From Clostridiales bacterium (GTDB taxonomy: Bacteria; Bacillota; Clostridia; Oscillospirales; Oscillospiraceae), in contig JAJUHS010000002.1 of assembly GCA_029267755.1 (NCBI GenBank), forward strand, positions 1 to 54,430: a stretch of 54,430 nt of DNA, read 5' to 3'. The translations under genes were made by a program, and so were the position numbers. The first letter of the stretch is position 1. Each line of letters opens with the position of its first letter. Shown in pieces: positions 8,518 to 17,995 of this stretch. Below the pieces are notes generated by a model. The model saw nothing but the letters and a program-made list of their open reading frames with translations. It ran no database searches and had not been told where the DNA came from.

Positions 8518-10917
8518 TTATTGCTTTATCTGCTCCATCGTAAAGACTTCTACAATGTCGCCTTCCCTGACGTCGTTGAACTTCTCAACGGACAGGCCGC
8601 ACTCATAGCCCGCAGCGACCTCCCTGACATCGTCCTTAAAGCGGCGCAGGGAAGCGAGCATACCCTCGTGAATCACTATGCCGTCCCTTATTACGCGCAC
8701 CTGGGAATTGCGTACGATCTTCCCGTCTTGAACGTAAGCGCCGATAACGGTGCCGATCTTTGAAACCTTATAGACCTGCCTGACCTCGGCGTGCCCGATG
8801 ACGACTTCCTTGTATTTAGGGGCAAGCATGCCCTTCATTGCGGCTTCGATTTCGTCTATGCATTCATAGATGATGCGGTACATGCGCATATCTACGTTTG
8901 AGCGGATAGCGCTGTCGCGGGCGGCGTTGTCCGGACGCACGTTAAAGCCGACGATTATAGCGTTTGATGTGGCGGCAAGCATGACGTCCGTCTCGTTTAT
9001 CGCGCCCACTCCGCTGTGAATCACCCTTACGCGCACCTCTTCGTTGGAGAGCTTCTCGAGTGAGGCCTTGATAGCCTCCGCAGAACCCTGCACATCGGCC
9101 TTGACGATGATGTTGAGATCCTTCATTTCTCCCTGCTGTATCTGAGCGAAGAGATCGTCGAGAGATACCTTCTTGGTTTCGGCTCCGCCCTCCTTGGCAC
9201 TGGACTTGCGCTGCTCGACAAGCTCCCTTGCCATTCTCTCGTCGGTTACCGCGTTGAATATATCTCCCGCGTTAGGGACTTCGCCGAGACCCATGACCTC
9301 GACAGGCACCGACGGCCCCGCTTCCGTGACCTTTTCTCCCTTATCGTTCGTCATAACCCTGACGCGCCCGACAGCGGTGCCTGCTATCAGTATGTCTCCC
9401 TGACGGAGTGTGCCGTTCTGCACAAGCACCGTGGCGACAGGACCTCTGCCCTTGTCGAGCTTTGCCTCAATGACAGTTCCTCTGGCCTGACGGTTCGGGT
9501 TTGCCTTAAGCTCCTTCATGTCCGCCGTCAATACGACCATTTCAAGCAGATTGTCGATTCCCATACCCGTCTTCGCGGATATCGGGCAGATTATTGTATC
9601 GCCGCCCCACTCTTCGGAAACGAGGCCGTATTCTGTTAGCTGCTGCTTTATCCTTTCGGGATTTGCCCCGGGTTTGTCCATCTTGTTAATGGCAACTACT
9701 ATCGTTACTCCGGCCGCCTTAGCATGGTTGATCGATTCGACCGTCTGCGGCATTATGCCGTCATCGGCGGCAACAACAAGGATAGCGATATCGGTTACCA
9801 TAGCTCCGCGGGCACGCATCGACGTAAACGCTTCGTGACCCGGCGTGTCCAGGAATGTTATCGGTCTGCCGTTTATCTGGACCCTGTAAGCTCCTATATG
9901 CTGTGTAATGCCGCCAGCCTCGCCCTCGACGACGTGCGCGCTTCTGATCTTGTCGAGCAGAGACGTCTTGCCGTGGTCGACATGGCCCATTACTACCACT
10001 ACCGGAGCGCGCGGTTCAAGCTCGGTTTCGACATCCTCATGATCGTCTATAAGCTTTTCTTCAATTGTAACGACAACCTCGCGCTCAACCTTGCAGTTTA
10101 GCTCCATTGCGACAAGCGCGGCGGTATCGTAATCTATCACGTCGGACAGCGAAGCCATAACGCCCAGCTTTATAAGCTGCTTCACGACCTCGGCGCCTGT
10201 TTTCTTCATGCGCGACGCGAGTTCGCCAACGCTTATCTGGTCGGGTATCATAACCTTGAGCTGCTGCTTCTTGGCAATCTCAAGCTGAAGCTTCTGGAGT
10301 TTGTCTCTCTCCTCCTGACGCTTCTTCATGCTGGCCGTCATGCTCTGCTGCTTGCCCTGTCCTCTTTTGGTGAACTTTTCCTTGCCCTGATGCATCTTTG
10401 CCGCGCGTTCGGGCACAAGCGTGTCGAGACGTTCGTCATACTTTTCCAGGTTGACCATGGCTCCTCGGGTGTCTATTACCCTTTTCTGAGGCACCGCCTT
10501 CGGAGTGTGCGGCACATGCTCCGCTTTCCTCTCCTGCTGTGCCTGCGCCGGAGCCGTAGGAGCCGCCTTCTGAGCCGTATGCTCATGCTGCCTGACGGTC
10601 TGAGCAGGAGCGCTGGCCGCTTCTCGAGGCGCAGGCGCCGCGGGCTGCCCGGTTGCAGAGGCTTCCGGCTTAACGGCCGGCGGCTCCGGCCTCGTCTCAG
10701 CCTTATTTACGGCGTCCGCAAAAACCTCCTCGATGCTGCTTATCTGATTGTGCCTGGTGATGTATTCAAAAATAATATTAAGCTCCGCCTCTTCAAGCAC
10801 CTGCATATGGTTCTTCGGCGCGGTGGCATATTCCTTTAATATTTCTGCAATAGTCTTGGAATTCATGCCGAAATCCTTTGCGACCTCGTGAACCCTGTAT
10901 TTAACTAAACTAGCCAT
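8518..10917 (-). CDS. infB: Translation initiation factor IF-2
   Basis: 799 aa; [56 protein letters not shown]; Ala/Pro/Glu-rich N-terminal linker. Confidence 0.98.
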   Translation of the reverse strand: MASLVKYRVHEVAKDFGMNSKTIAEILKEYATAPKNHMQVLEEAELNIIFEYITRHNQISSIEEVFADAVNKAETRPEPPAVKPEASATGQPAAPAPREAASAPAQTVRQHEHTAQKAAPTAPAQAQQERKAEHVPHTPKAVPQKRVIDTRGAMVNLEKYDERLDTLVPERAAKMHQGKEKFTKRGQGKQQSMTASMKKRQEERDKLQKLQLEIAKKQQLKVMIPDQISVGELASRMKKTGAEVVKQLIKLGVMASLSDVIDYDTAALVAMELNCKVEREVVVTIEEKLIDDHEDVETELEPRAPVVVVMGHVDHGKTSLLDKIRSAHVVEGEAGGITQHIGAYRVQINGRPITFLDTPGHEAFTSMRARGAMVTDIAILVVAADDGIMPQTVESINHAKAAGVTIVVAINKMDKPGANPERIKQQLTEYGLVSEEWGGDTIICPISAKTGMGIDNLLEMVVLTADMKELKANPNRQARGTVIEAKLDKGRGPVATVLVQNGTLRQGDILIAGTAVGRVRVMTNDKGEKVTEAGPSVPVEVMGLGEVPNAGDIFNAVTDERMARELVEQRKSSAKEGGAETKKVSLDDLFAQIQQGEMKDLNIIVKADVQGSAEAIKASLEKLSNEEVRVRVIHSGVGAINETDVMLAATSNAIIVGFNVRPDNAARDSAIRSNVDMRMYRIIYECIDEIEAAMKGMLAPKYKEVVIGHAEVRQVYKVSKIGTVIGAYVQDGKIVRNSQVRVIRDGIVIHEGMLASLRRFKDDVREVAAGYECGLSVEKFNDVREGDIVEVFTMEQIKQ

Positions 10918-11362
10918 TGGTATTCCTCCCTATTTGCTTTGAAGACGCATGCTTACCCGATTTTAAATTGCGCTCGTGTGCGCGCGCTTCCCTTTTTTGC
11001 TGATCTGTTTTTTCCGACTTTTTTGAGAGCGTTTCAAGAGCCTCCGTAAACCTGCCCGGCATTTCGGATTCAAGCTTCTCCGCGATATTTTTGGCAAGTC
11101 CCGCATCCGTTACCGCTACCGCGGCGCAAGCCCTAACTCCGAGTGCGCTTCCCAGTTCTTCCTTCGTATATGGGAGCGCTATGTGCGGTATCCCCGCCTT
11201 GCCGGCAGCTTTTATCCTCCTGAGAGTGTTTTCGGCGGCATCGCTGGCGGTTAAAAGCGCTCTCGCTTTCCGGGAATGGGCGGCGATTGAGGACTGTTCC
11301 TCTCCTATCTCCAGCATGCCCGCCTTTCGTGCCATGCCTATCATACCAAGTGCCCTACTCAT
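10910..11362 (-). CDS. ylxQ: L7Ae/YlxQ-family ribosomal protein-like
   Basis: ORF track starts at 11584, but the conserved N-terminus [22 protein letters not shown] begins at 11362, overlapping ylxR by a few nt. Operon position between ylxR and infB is typical. Confidence 0.85.
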   Translation of the reverse strand: MSRALGMIGMARKAGMLEIGEEQSSIAAHSRKARALLTASDAAENTLRRIKAAGKAGIPHIALPYTKEELGSALGVRACAAVAVTDAGLAKNIAEKLESEMPGRFTEALETLSKKSEKTDQQKREARAHERNLKSGKHASSKQIGRNTNG

Positions 11363-11624
11363 CTCCGGCCTCCATCTGCCTTTCAAGCTCGGCATACACC
11401 TCTTCGGGTATGGCGGTCTCAAGCGCCCTTTCAAGCGCCTTAGATTTTCTTGCTTTTTTAAGGCAATCGGGATTTTTGCACAGGTAGGCTCCCCGTCCCG
11501 GCTTCTTCCCTTTAAAGTCGAGCGAGATTTCACCTTCCGGTGATCTGACCACCCTGATGAGCTGTCTTTTTTCAAAATTCGCACGGCAACCCGTGCATTG
11601 GCGCACCGGTATCTTTTTCTGCAC
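11355..11624 (-). CDS. ylxR: YlxR-family RNA-binding protein (RnpM)
   Basis: 89 aa; MQKKIPVRQCTGCRANFEKRQLIRVVRSPEGEISLDFKGKKPGRGAYLCKNPDCLKKA. Confidence 0.93.
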   Translation of the reverse strand: MQKKIPVRQCTGCRANFEKRQLIRVVRSPEGEISLDFKGKKPGRGAYLCKNPDCLKKARKSKALERALETAIPEEVYAELERQMEAGDE

Positions 11625-11642
11625 TTTCTGCCCTCCGATTAT

Positions 11643-12716
11643 TTACTTTGCTCTTGAAGCATCCAAAAATTCCGAAGCCGGACGAATGTCTATCTTGTAT
11701 CCCGTCAGTCTGGCCGCAAGACGCGCGTTCTGGCCCTCCTTACCTATCGCGAGCGAAAGCTGGTTGTCCGCAACTATAACGCGGCAGCTTTTACCCTCCT
11801 CAAGTACAGTTACGCTGTAAACCTCGGCGGGAGACAGCGCGGCAGCAATATATTCCTCCGGGTTTTCGCTGTACTTTACTATGTCTATCTTCTCGCCCCT
11901 GAGCTCCTCGACTATGGACGCGACGCGGCTTCCTCGCGGCCCCACGCAGGCTCCTATCGGATCCACTTCCTTGTCGTTCGACCATACGGCAATCTTCGTG
12001 CGGCTTCCCGCCTCGCGTGCGATGCTCTTAACCTCGACGGTGCCGTCAAATATTTCGGGCACTTCCAACTCGAACAGGCGCTTCACAAGTCCGGGATGGG
12101 TTCTTGAAATCATGACCTGCGGCCCTCTCGTGGACTTTCTGACCTCAATAACATATACCTTGATGCGGTCGCCCTCGTTCAAAACCTCGGTCTTCACACG
12201 CTCTCCGGCGAGCAGCACGGCCTCGGTTATTTCGGCGCTGCTCGATATTTTTATATATACGCTTCCCTTTCGTGGATCGATTCTCGACACCACGCCGGTC
12301 AGTATCTCATGTTCCTTGGAGGTAAATTCCTCATATATCATGCCCCTCTCAGCCTCGCGGATACCCTGTATGATAACCTGCTTAGCCGCCTGGGCAGCAA
12401 TTCTCCCGAACTGCTTTGTTTCCACGTCCTCGCGCACGGTATCGCCGACGTTCAGCCTGCCGGACTTCTTTCTGGCCATTTCGAGCGAAATCTCCAGAGC
12501 GGGGTTCTCTACTTCCTCGACAACGGTCTTTGTGACATACATACTGATTTTTTTCTTAGCTTCGTCTATCTCAACGGCGACATTGGATGCCGCCTCAGGA
12601 TTATCCTTGCGAAATGCGGCAAGAAGGGCCTGATGAATTTTCTCCAGCATATACTCCTTCGGTATTCCTTTTTCCTTTTCAAGATCCTCTATTGCCGCAA
12701 AAAACTCAGCGTTCAT
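11643..12716 (-). CDS. nusA: Transcription termination/antitermination protein NusA
   Basis: 357 aa; NusA N-terminal domain, S1 region, KH (KEVDPIGACVGPRGSRVASIVEELRGEKIDIVKYSENPEEYIAAAL), VADNQLSLAIGKEGQNARLAARLTGYKIDI. Confidence 0.97.
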   Translation of the reverse strand: MNAEFFAAIEDLEKEKGIPKEYMLEKIHQALLAAFRKDNPEAASNVAVEIDEAKKKISMYVTKTVVEEVENPALEISLEMARKKSGRLNVGDTVREDVETKQFGRIAAQAAKQVIIQGIREAERGMIYEEFTSKEHEILTGVVSRIDPRKGSVYIKISSSAEITEAVLLAGERVKTEVLNEGDRIKVYVIEVRKSTRGPQVMISRTHPGLVKRLFELEVPEIFDGTVEVKSIAREAGSRTKIAVWSNDKEVDPIGACVGPRGSRVASIVEELRGEKIDIVKYSENPEEYIAAALSPAEVYSVTVLEEGKSCRVIVADNQLSLAIGKEGQNARLAARLTGYKIDIRPASEFLDASRAK

Positions 12717-12777
12717 TTTTTAATAACCTCCAAATATGATGCTAAAGCACCTATGCTAATCCCCTTAGGGGCATAAA

Positions 12778-13233
12778 TTACAGTTCGATGCGCAATCTGA
12801 CAAGCGAGATCTCGTTCTTTTTGAACTCGATCACTCCGCTTTTGGTTTCTATTTCAACATCCCCGTCATTGTATGAAATAAGCTTGCCTACATACTCCTT
12901 TTTGCCGTTCTTGGGCTTGTAAAGATGCACCGCGACGTTGCTGCCCATAAAGCGCTCAAAATCGGACGGACGCTTAAGCGCGCGCTCGGCCCCCGCCGAG
13001 GACACTTCGAAAACATAGCTTTCCGATATCGGATCGGCTTCATCGAGAATGGGGTCCAGCTCGCGGCTTACCGCCTCGCAGTCGGTAATATCAACTCCGC
13101 CCTCCTTGTCGATGTAAACTCGCAGAAACCACTGTCCCGCCTCCTTTACCATCTCCACATTCCAAAGCTCGCAACCGTGCTTTTCCGCAATTGGGCGGGC
13201 AAGTTTTGCTACCAAGTCCGTAACTTTTTTCAT
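12778..13233 (-). CDS. rimP: Ribosome maturation factor RimP
   Basis: 151 aa; RVYIDKEGGVDITDCEAVSRELDPILDEADPISESYVFEVSSAGAERALKRPSDFERFMG. Confidence 0.95.
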   Translation of the reverse strand: MKKVTDLVAKLARPIAEKHGCELWNVEMVKEAGQWFLRVYIDKEGGVDITDCEAVSRELDPILDEADPISESYVFEVSSAGAERALKRPSDFERFMGSNVAVHLYKPKNGKKEYVGKLISYNDGDVEIETKSGVIEFKKNEISLVRLRIEL

Positions 13234-13304
13234 ATTATTATCCTTTACATGTTAATTGAGCCTGCAAAGCAGCATATTTAAAAATACGGAACGGCAATTA
13301 AAAA

Positions 13305-13323
13305 GAGTGGGCGAAACCCACTC
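13305..13323 (-). promoter_or_regulatory. Terminator-like hairpin in the rimP-nusA leader (candidate attenuator)
   Basis: Minus strand: gagtggg-tttcg-cccactc followed by TTTTT (13300-13304), about 22 nt downstream of the predicted TSS. Confidence 0.6.
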
Positions 13324-13351
13324 CAAAAAGCCAACATTACTAACATCGGTA

Positions 13352-13380
13352 ATTATAACACAATCTTCCGCCGAATGCAA
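13352..13380 (-). promoter_or_regulatory. Sigma-A-like promoter of the rimP-nusA-infB-polC cluster
   Basis: Minus strand TTGCAT (13375-13380) - 17 bp - TATAAT (13352-13357). Confidence 0.65.
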
Positions 13381-13539
13381 GCGTCTGCAGAATTTATTTT
13401 GCACAGAAAAACGTCTTTTAATGCCCGGTTTTGCACTTTAAAAATTCATATGCCGCCTTTGTGTCCTCAACCGTCTCCATATTGAATTCGGTTACGACGT
13501 TTCCGGAATTTCGTTGTACTTATTATACCACTATGAATG

Positions 13540-13591
13540 CTTTTTCAACCGCAATTTGAAAAAGTTGACATCGTGCCCCATACCATATAAT
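13540..13591 (+). promoter_or_regulatory. Promoter with adjacent inverted repeat upstream of the ABC importer
   Basis: ctttttcaa/ttgaaaaag (13540-13548/13556-13564) directly abutting TTGACA (13565-13570); TATAAT at 13586-13591 (15-bp spacer). Confidence 0.45.
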
Positions 13592-13626
13592 ATTGATATG
13601 TTTAAAGAACCGGGGAGGGCGGAAAT

Positions 13627-14595
13627 ATGAAAATAAGACGCACGGCCTTTGCAGCGATCGCAGCTATAATGTTATTTACACTTGCCGCTTGCGGCCAAAA
13701 AAGCAAAGCGGAAATCAGGATGGGCGTACTTAAAGGCCCTACGGGTATCGGCAGCGCCTACCTTATGGAGCAAAACGAAAAAGGCAAATCTCTTAACAAG
13801 TACAGCTTTTCGACAGCCATATCACCTGCCGACCTTACAAGCCGTCTTATTTCTGGCGAGCTTGATATGGCGGCGCTTCCAACCAATGTCGCCGCATCTC
13901 TTTATGCGAAGACGAATGGGAACATTCAAATTGTGGCAGTCAACACTCTCGGCGTTCTGTACATCCTTGAAAAAGGAGTCTCAATAAAGACCGTATCCGA
14001 CCTCCGCGGGAAAACCGTCTACGCCACGGGTCTGGGCTCTAATCCCGAATACGCGCTTAACTATATCCTCCGCAAAAACGGCCTTGAGCCGAACAGGGAC
14101 GTAAATATCGTATATCTTGACTCCGCGGAACTTACGACGAGGATGGCGGCGGGAAGTATAGATGTCTGTATGCTTCCCGTTCCGAACGTAACTACCGTAC
14201 TTATGAAAAACCAGAATGTAAAAATCGCGCTTGACCTCACAGACGAGTGGAATAAGGTATCCGGCGGCAGCGCACTGACGATGGGATGCATAGTTATACG
14301 CAAAAACGCCGGGCTTAAATCCGACGCGGTTTCAGATTTCCTGAAGGAGTACAAGGTCTCCATAGACTATGTTAATAATAACATCCCAGAAGCCTCAAAG
14401 CTTGTCGCGAAGTACGAAATAACCGGCACGGCGGAAATAGCCGAGGCCGCGATCCCCGACTGCAACCTTGTCTGCATCGCTGGCCGGGATGAGATAAAAA
14501 AGGCAATAGAGGGCTATTACAGGGTGCTTTTCGAAGCCGATCCCTCGTCCATCGGAGGAAGTATGCCAAATGACGAATTTTACTACCAGAAATAA
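13627..14595 (+). CDS. ABC transporter substrate-binding lipoprotein (NMT1/SsuA-like)
   Basis: 322 aa; lipobox LFTLAACGQ; MGVLKGPTGIGSAYLMEQ, LRGKTVYATGLGSNPEYALNYILRKNGLEP. Confidence 0.85.
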   Translation: MKIRRTAFAAIAAIMLFTLAACGQKSKAEIRMGVLKGPTGIGSAYLMEQNEKGKSLNKYSFSTAISPADLTSRLISGELDMAALPTNVAASLYAKTNGNIQIVAVNTLGVLYILEKGVSIKTVSDLRGKTVYATGLGSNPEYALNYILRKNGLEPNRDVNIVYLDSAELTTRMAAGSIDVCMLPVPNVTTVLMKNQNVKIALDLTDEWNKVSGGSALTMGCIVIRKNAGLKSDAVSDFLKEYKVSIDYVNNNIPEASKLVAKYEITGTAEIAEAAIPDCNLVCIAGRDEIKKAIEGYYRVLFEADPSSIGGSMPNDEFYYQK

Positions 14596-15334
14596 GATGC
14601 CGCCCAGCCTGAAAGGGCTTGTTTCGGCGGCATTCTGGATCGGCGTCTGGTCCGGTACATCCTTGCTAATTGGGCAGGAGCTTCTTATTCCCGGCCCTGT
14701 TTCTGTTTTGAGGAGGCTTATCGCGCTCGCGGGCAGGCTTTCATTCTGGCAGGCGGCAGGCATCTCCCTGCTTCGCATCTTCGGCGGATTTACCGCCGGC
14801 GTTCTGATTGGCGGCGTATTGGCCGTGCTTACGTTCCGGTTTGAGCTTTTGGACGCGCTTTTTTCGCCGGTGATAAGGATTATACGGGCGACTCCTGTGG
14901 CTTCTTTCATTATCCTTGCGCTGCTATGGATAGGCCATTCCCTTGTACCCGCGTTCATCTCGATGCTGATGGTTGTTCCAGTTGTCTGGCAGAGTCTGCG
15001 GGTGGCGATTTCAGAGACAGACGTCTCCCTTATTGAAATGGCGCAGATTTACCGTTTCAGCGCCGTAAAGACACTAAAGCTTATCTATATTCCCTCCGTA
15101 CTCCCTGCTTTTTCCGCGGCCTGCCTTACTTCAATAGGCCTTGCCTGGAAGTCCGGCATCGCGGCGGAGGTGCTGTGCCTGCCCCGCAATTCCATAGGCA
15201 CTGGTCTTTATTATTCAAAGATATACCTCGAAACGCCCTCCCTATTTGCTTGGACTGCAGTCGTGGTTACTCTGAGCTTCATTCTCGAAAAGCTCTTTGC
15301 CGTGGCGATCGGAAAGCGGGGTGCCGGCAAGTGA
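14570..15334 (+). CDS. ABC transporter permease (SsuC/TauC-like)
   Basis: 254 aa; BPD_transp_1-type membrane protein with EAA-like loop (ISETDVSLIEMAQIYRFSAVKTLKLIYIPSVLPAF). Confidence 0.87.
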   Translation: MTNFTTRNKMPPSLKGLVSAAFWIGVWSGTSLLIGQELLIPGPVSVLRRLIALAGRLSFWQAAGISLLRIFGGFTAGVLIGGVLAVLTFRFELLDALFSPVIRIIRATPVASFIILALLWIGHSLVPAFISMLMVVPVVWQSLRVAISETDVSLIEMAQIYRFSAVKTLKLIYIPSVLPAFSAACLTSIGLAWKSGIAAEVLCLPRNSIGTGLYYSKIYLETPSLFAWTAVVVTLSFILEKLFAVAIGKRGAGK

Positions 15335-15912
15335 TCAGCCTTAAAAACGTATGTCTCTCCTTCGGGGGAAAAAATGTCCTTGACAACTTCTCCATCGGCA
15401 TTCCCGATAAGGGGGTTACCTGTTTTTCCGGCCCGTCGGGCTGCGGAAAAACTACTCTTTTCAGGGTAATAGCGGGCCTCAATACCGTTGAGAGCGGAGA
15501 GGTTATCTGTGATTTCAAAAAGCCCGCCTTTCTGTTCCAGGAGGATCGCCTCCTCCCCTGGCTGACGGCGATTCAAAACGTAGCGGCCGTCCTTCCGAGG
15601 AATGGCTCAGGTGAAGCGGCGCGTTTACTCCGAAACGTCGGGCTTGAAAGCGAGCAAAACGCCCTGCCCTCGGAACTCTCCGGCGGCATGAGGCGGCGCG
15701 TCGCTTTTGCGAGGGCACTGGCCTACGGCGGCGATCTTCTGCTGCTTGACGAGCCATTTAAGGGTCTTGACGAGGATATGACAGCCCGTCTTGCGGCAAT
15801 GGTTTCCGGAAGCGGTATACCGGCCCTCGTAATTACCCATTCGGAAAACGAGATCCGGCTTCTGGGAGGGCGGGTGTTAAGGTTCGGCGGCCCCCCTCTT
15901 GCTTTGTTTTAG
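15331..15912 (+). CDS. ABC transporter ATP-binding protein (SsuB/TauB-like)
   Basis: Walker A GPSGCGKTT, signature ELSGGMRRRVAFARAL, Walker B LLLLDEPF. Start assigned to GTG 15331 overlapping the permease stop; the longer ORF-track start (15175) lies inside the permease. Confidence 0.87.
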   Translation: MISLKNVCLSFGGKNVLDNFSIGIPDKGVTCFSGPSGCGKTTLFRVIAGLNTVESGEVICDFKKPAFLFQEDRLLPWLTAIQNVAAVLPRNGSGEAARLLRNVGLESEQNALPSELSGGMRRRVAFARALAYGGDLLLLDEPFKGLDEDMTARLAAMVSGSGIPALVITHSENEIRLLGGRVLRFGGPPLALF

Positions 15913-15945
15913 CGTTCTGCATTATTCGCCGCTATTTCCCTATTT

Positions 15946-15974
15946 TTGACTTGCGGCTTTCCATTATTTATTAT
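15946..15974 (+). promoter_or_regulatory. Sigma-A-like promoter upstream of the GGDEF/EAL gene
   Basis: TTGACT (15946-15951) - 17 bp - TATTAT (15969-15974). Confidence 0.5.
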
Positions 15975-16024
15975 ATAATTTTGCAATAATATGATTCTTT
16001 ATAAGGATCCGGGGATGTGAAAAC

Positions 16025-17971
16025 GTGCTTTTGTATAACCCGTACTTTGAAATATGCGCCTTTGTATTTTTGCTCATGGTCACAGTAATCTTTTTCATAA
16101 AAGAAAACCTGTTTACACTGCAAAGCACGTTTTACGGCGCCTTTCTGATTGTTGTCCTTATCTGCCTTGCGCTTGACGTTACCACCGCCTATACCATATC
16201 TTACAGCGGATCCGTATCGCTTTCGCTCAACATAATTTTGAATACCCTGTTTTTTGCAGCAAACAGCACCGCAGCTCTAATGTACGCGCTTTATGCCATG
16301 ATTCTTACCGACCGGATGGTTTCGATACGCAGGCGTAATAAAGGCGCTTTCCTTTACTTGCTGTTTCTCCCCTACCTTGCGGCCGTGTTCTTCTACTTCT
16401 TTAACATCAAGGCAGGATTATTATTCTATTTTGACGATATGCTTCGGTACACTCACGGCCGGTATTACAGAATTTATTTTTCAGTCTGCCTGCTTTACTT
16501 TCTGATTGGTATATTTGTGCTGCTTCGCAACAGGAAACGTTTGCCGAGCGAACAGTTTATAACCCTTCTTATTTACACTTTCCTTACTCTCGGCGCAATT
16601 ATTATGCAGTATTACATGAGCTACCACCTTGTTGCGGGTGCTTTCGCCGCGTTTGGGCTTATCTGCATGTACTTCACCTTTCAGAATCCGGATACCTATA
16701 TTGACAGCATGACGATGATTTTAGGGCGTTCCGGTTTTCTTGTCGCTGCCGGTCAGGCTATAAGATGGCATAAGAAGCCGATTTGCATCATTACCGTAGA
16801 CATAAATAATTTTAAGTCCGTAAACAATAACTTTGGGATCCTCTCGGGCGACGAACTCATACACCGCGTTGTTGAATATCTTCAGAGCGTCGCTCCGAGC
16901 AAACGCCGGCTCTTTCGAATAGGCGGAGATCAGTTTGCTATTATATCAAACGAAGCCGAGGCAGACAGAACTGTGGATTTGATTCGCCGCCGATTCAAAT
17001 ATAGCTGGACCGTATTTGATAACAAGATTCATATATCCGCGAGCTTGTCCCGGATACCGATATCAAGCTATATCTCGAACGAAGAAACCCTGATGCAGCT
17101 GGTTGAGAATACCCTTGTACTCGCCAAGGAGGCCGGCAGGGGCTCCTATATTGTGGTTGACGACAAAGTCCTAAGCGCGATTAAGCGCAAGGCCAAAATT
17201 GAAAACCGTCTGCGTGATTTTGAGAAAAACAACTGCCTGAGCATTAATTTCCAACCGATATACAGCGTGGCAAAGGGCCGCATTACCTCCGCCGAGGTGC
17301 TGCTAAGAATGTACGACGACGAACTCGGCCTTGTTCCTCCGGACGAGTTTATCCGTATTGCCGAGCACTCCGGAATGATATTGCAGGTAGGGCATTTTGT
17401 TCTGCTTGAAACCTGCCGTTTCATCACCGAAAACAGGCTTTGGGAATACGGCATCGATATAATAGACCTCAATCTCTCTCCTGCGGAATGCATGCAGGAA
17501 AACTGCGCCCGTAATATAAAGGATATAATATCCAATTATCCCTTCAAAAAAAATATTCTTAACTTTGAAATTACCGAAACGGTAGCGTCTACTTCCGCAG
17601 ACCGCGTCAACGAAATTATGGAAACCTTGTCCGAATTGGGAGTTTCCTTTTCTCTTGACGATTACAGCCAGGGATATTCAAACAGCGATACAATCATCCG
17701 CTTCCCGTTCAAAGCGGTCAAGCTAGACAAAACCTTGCTGTGGAGCGCGTTTGAAAACGAAAAGGCAAACATTGTGTACAGAAACATCGTGCAAATGCTT
17801 AAGGAAATGGAAATGCGCATAATAGCCGAAGGGGCCGAAAGCCCGCATCAGGCGGATTTTTTGTCCGCTCTCGGCGTAGACTTCATTCAGGGGTATTATT
17901 ACGGCAAACCGCTTTCCAAAGAGGCTTTTCTTTCCGCGCTAATCCAATCCCAGATAAGAACACAGTCTTAG
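16025..17971 (+). CDS. Membrane GGDEF/EAL-domain protein (c-di-GMP signalling), degenerate GGDEF
   Basis: 648 aa; N-terminal multi-TM region, RIGGDQFAII in the GGDEF position, EAL-domain motifs FQPIYSV, AEVLLRM, FEITETVAS, SLDDYSQGYSN, IAEGAES, QGYYYGKPLS. Confidence 0.92.
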   Translation: MLLYNPYFEICAFVFLLMVTVIFFIKENLFTLQSTFYGAFLIVVLICLALDVTTAYTISYSGSVSLSLNIILNTLFFAANSTAALMYALYAMILTDRMVSIRRRNKGAFLYLLFLPYLAAVFFYFFNIKAGLLFYFDDMLRYTHGRYYRIYFSVCLLYFLIGIFVLLRNRKRLPSEQFITLLIYTFLTLGAIIMQYYMSYHLVAGAFAAFGLICMYFTFQNPDTYIDSMTMILGRSGFLVAAGQAIRWHKKPICIITVDINNFKSVNNNFGILSGDELIHRVVEYLQSVAPSKRRLFRIGGDQFAIISNEAEADRTVDLIRRRFKYSWTVFDNKIHISASLSRIPISSYISNEETLMQLVENTLVLAKEAGRGSYIVVDDKVLSAIKRKAKIENRLRDFEKNNCLSINFQPIYSVAKGRITSAEVLLRMYDDELGLVPPDEFIRIAEHSGMILQVGHFVLLETCRFITENRLWEYGIDIIDLNLSPAECMQENCARNIKDIISNYPFKKNILNFEITETVASTSADRVNEIMETLSELGVSFSLDDYSQGYSNSDTIIRFPFKAVKLDKTLLWSAFENEKANIVYRNIVQMLKEMEMRIIAEGAESPHQADFLSALGVDFIQGYYYGKPLSKEAFLSALIQSQIRTQS

Positions 17972-17995
17972 CCATAAATCCAAACGAGGTTAAAA

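Noticed and set aside
11881-12633. 250-aa plus-strand ORF
   Set aside because: Entirely antisense to nusA; no recognisable domain.
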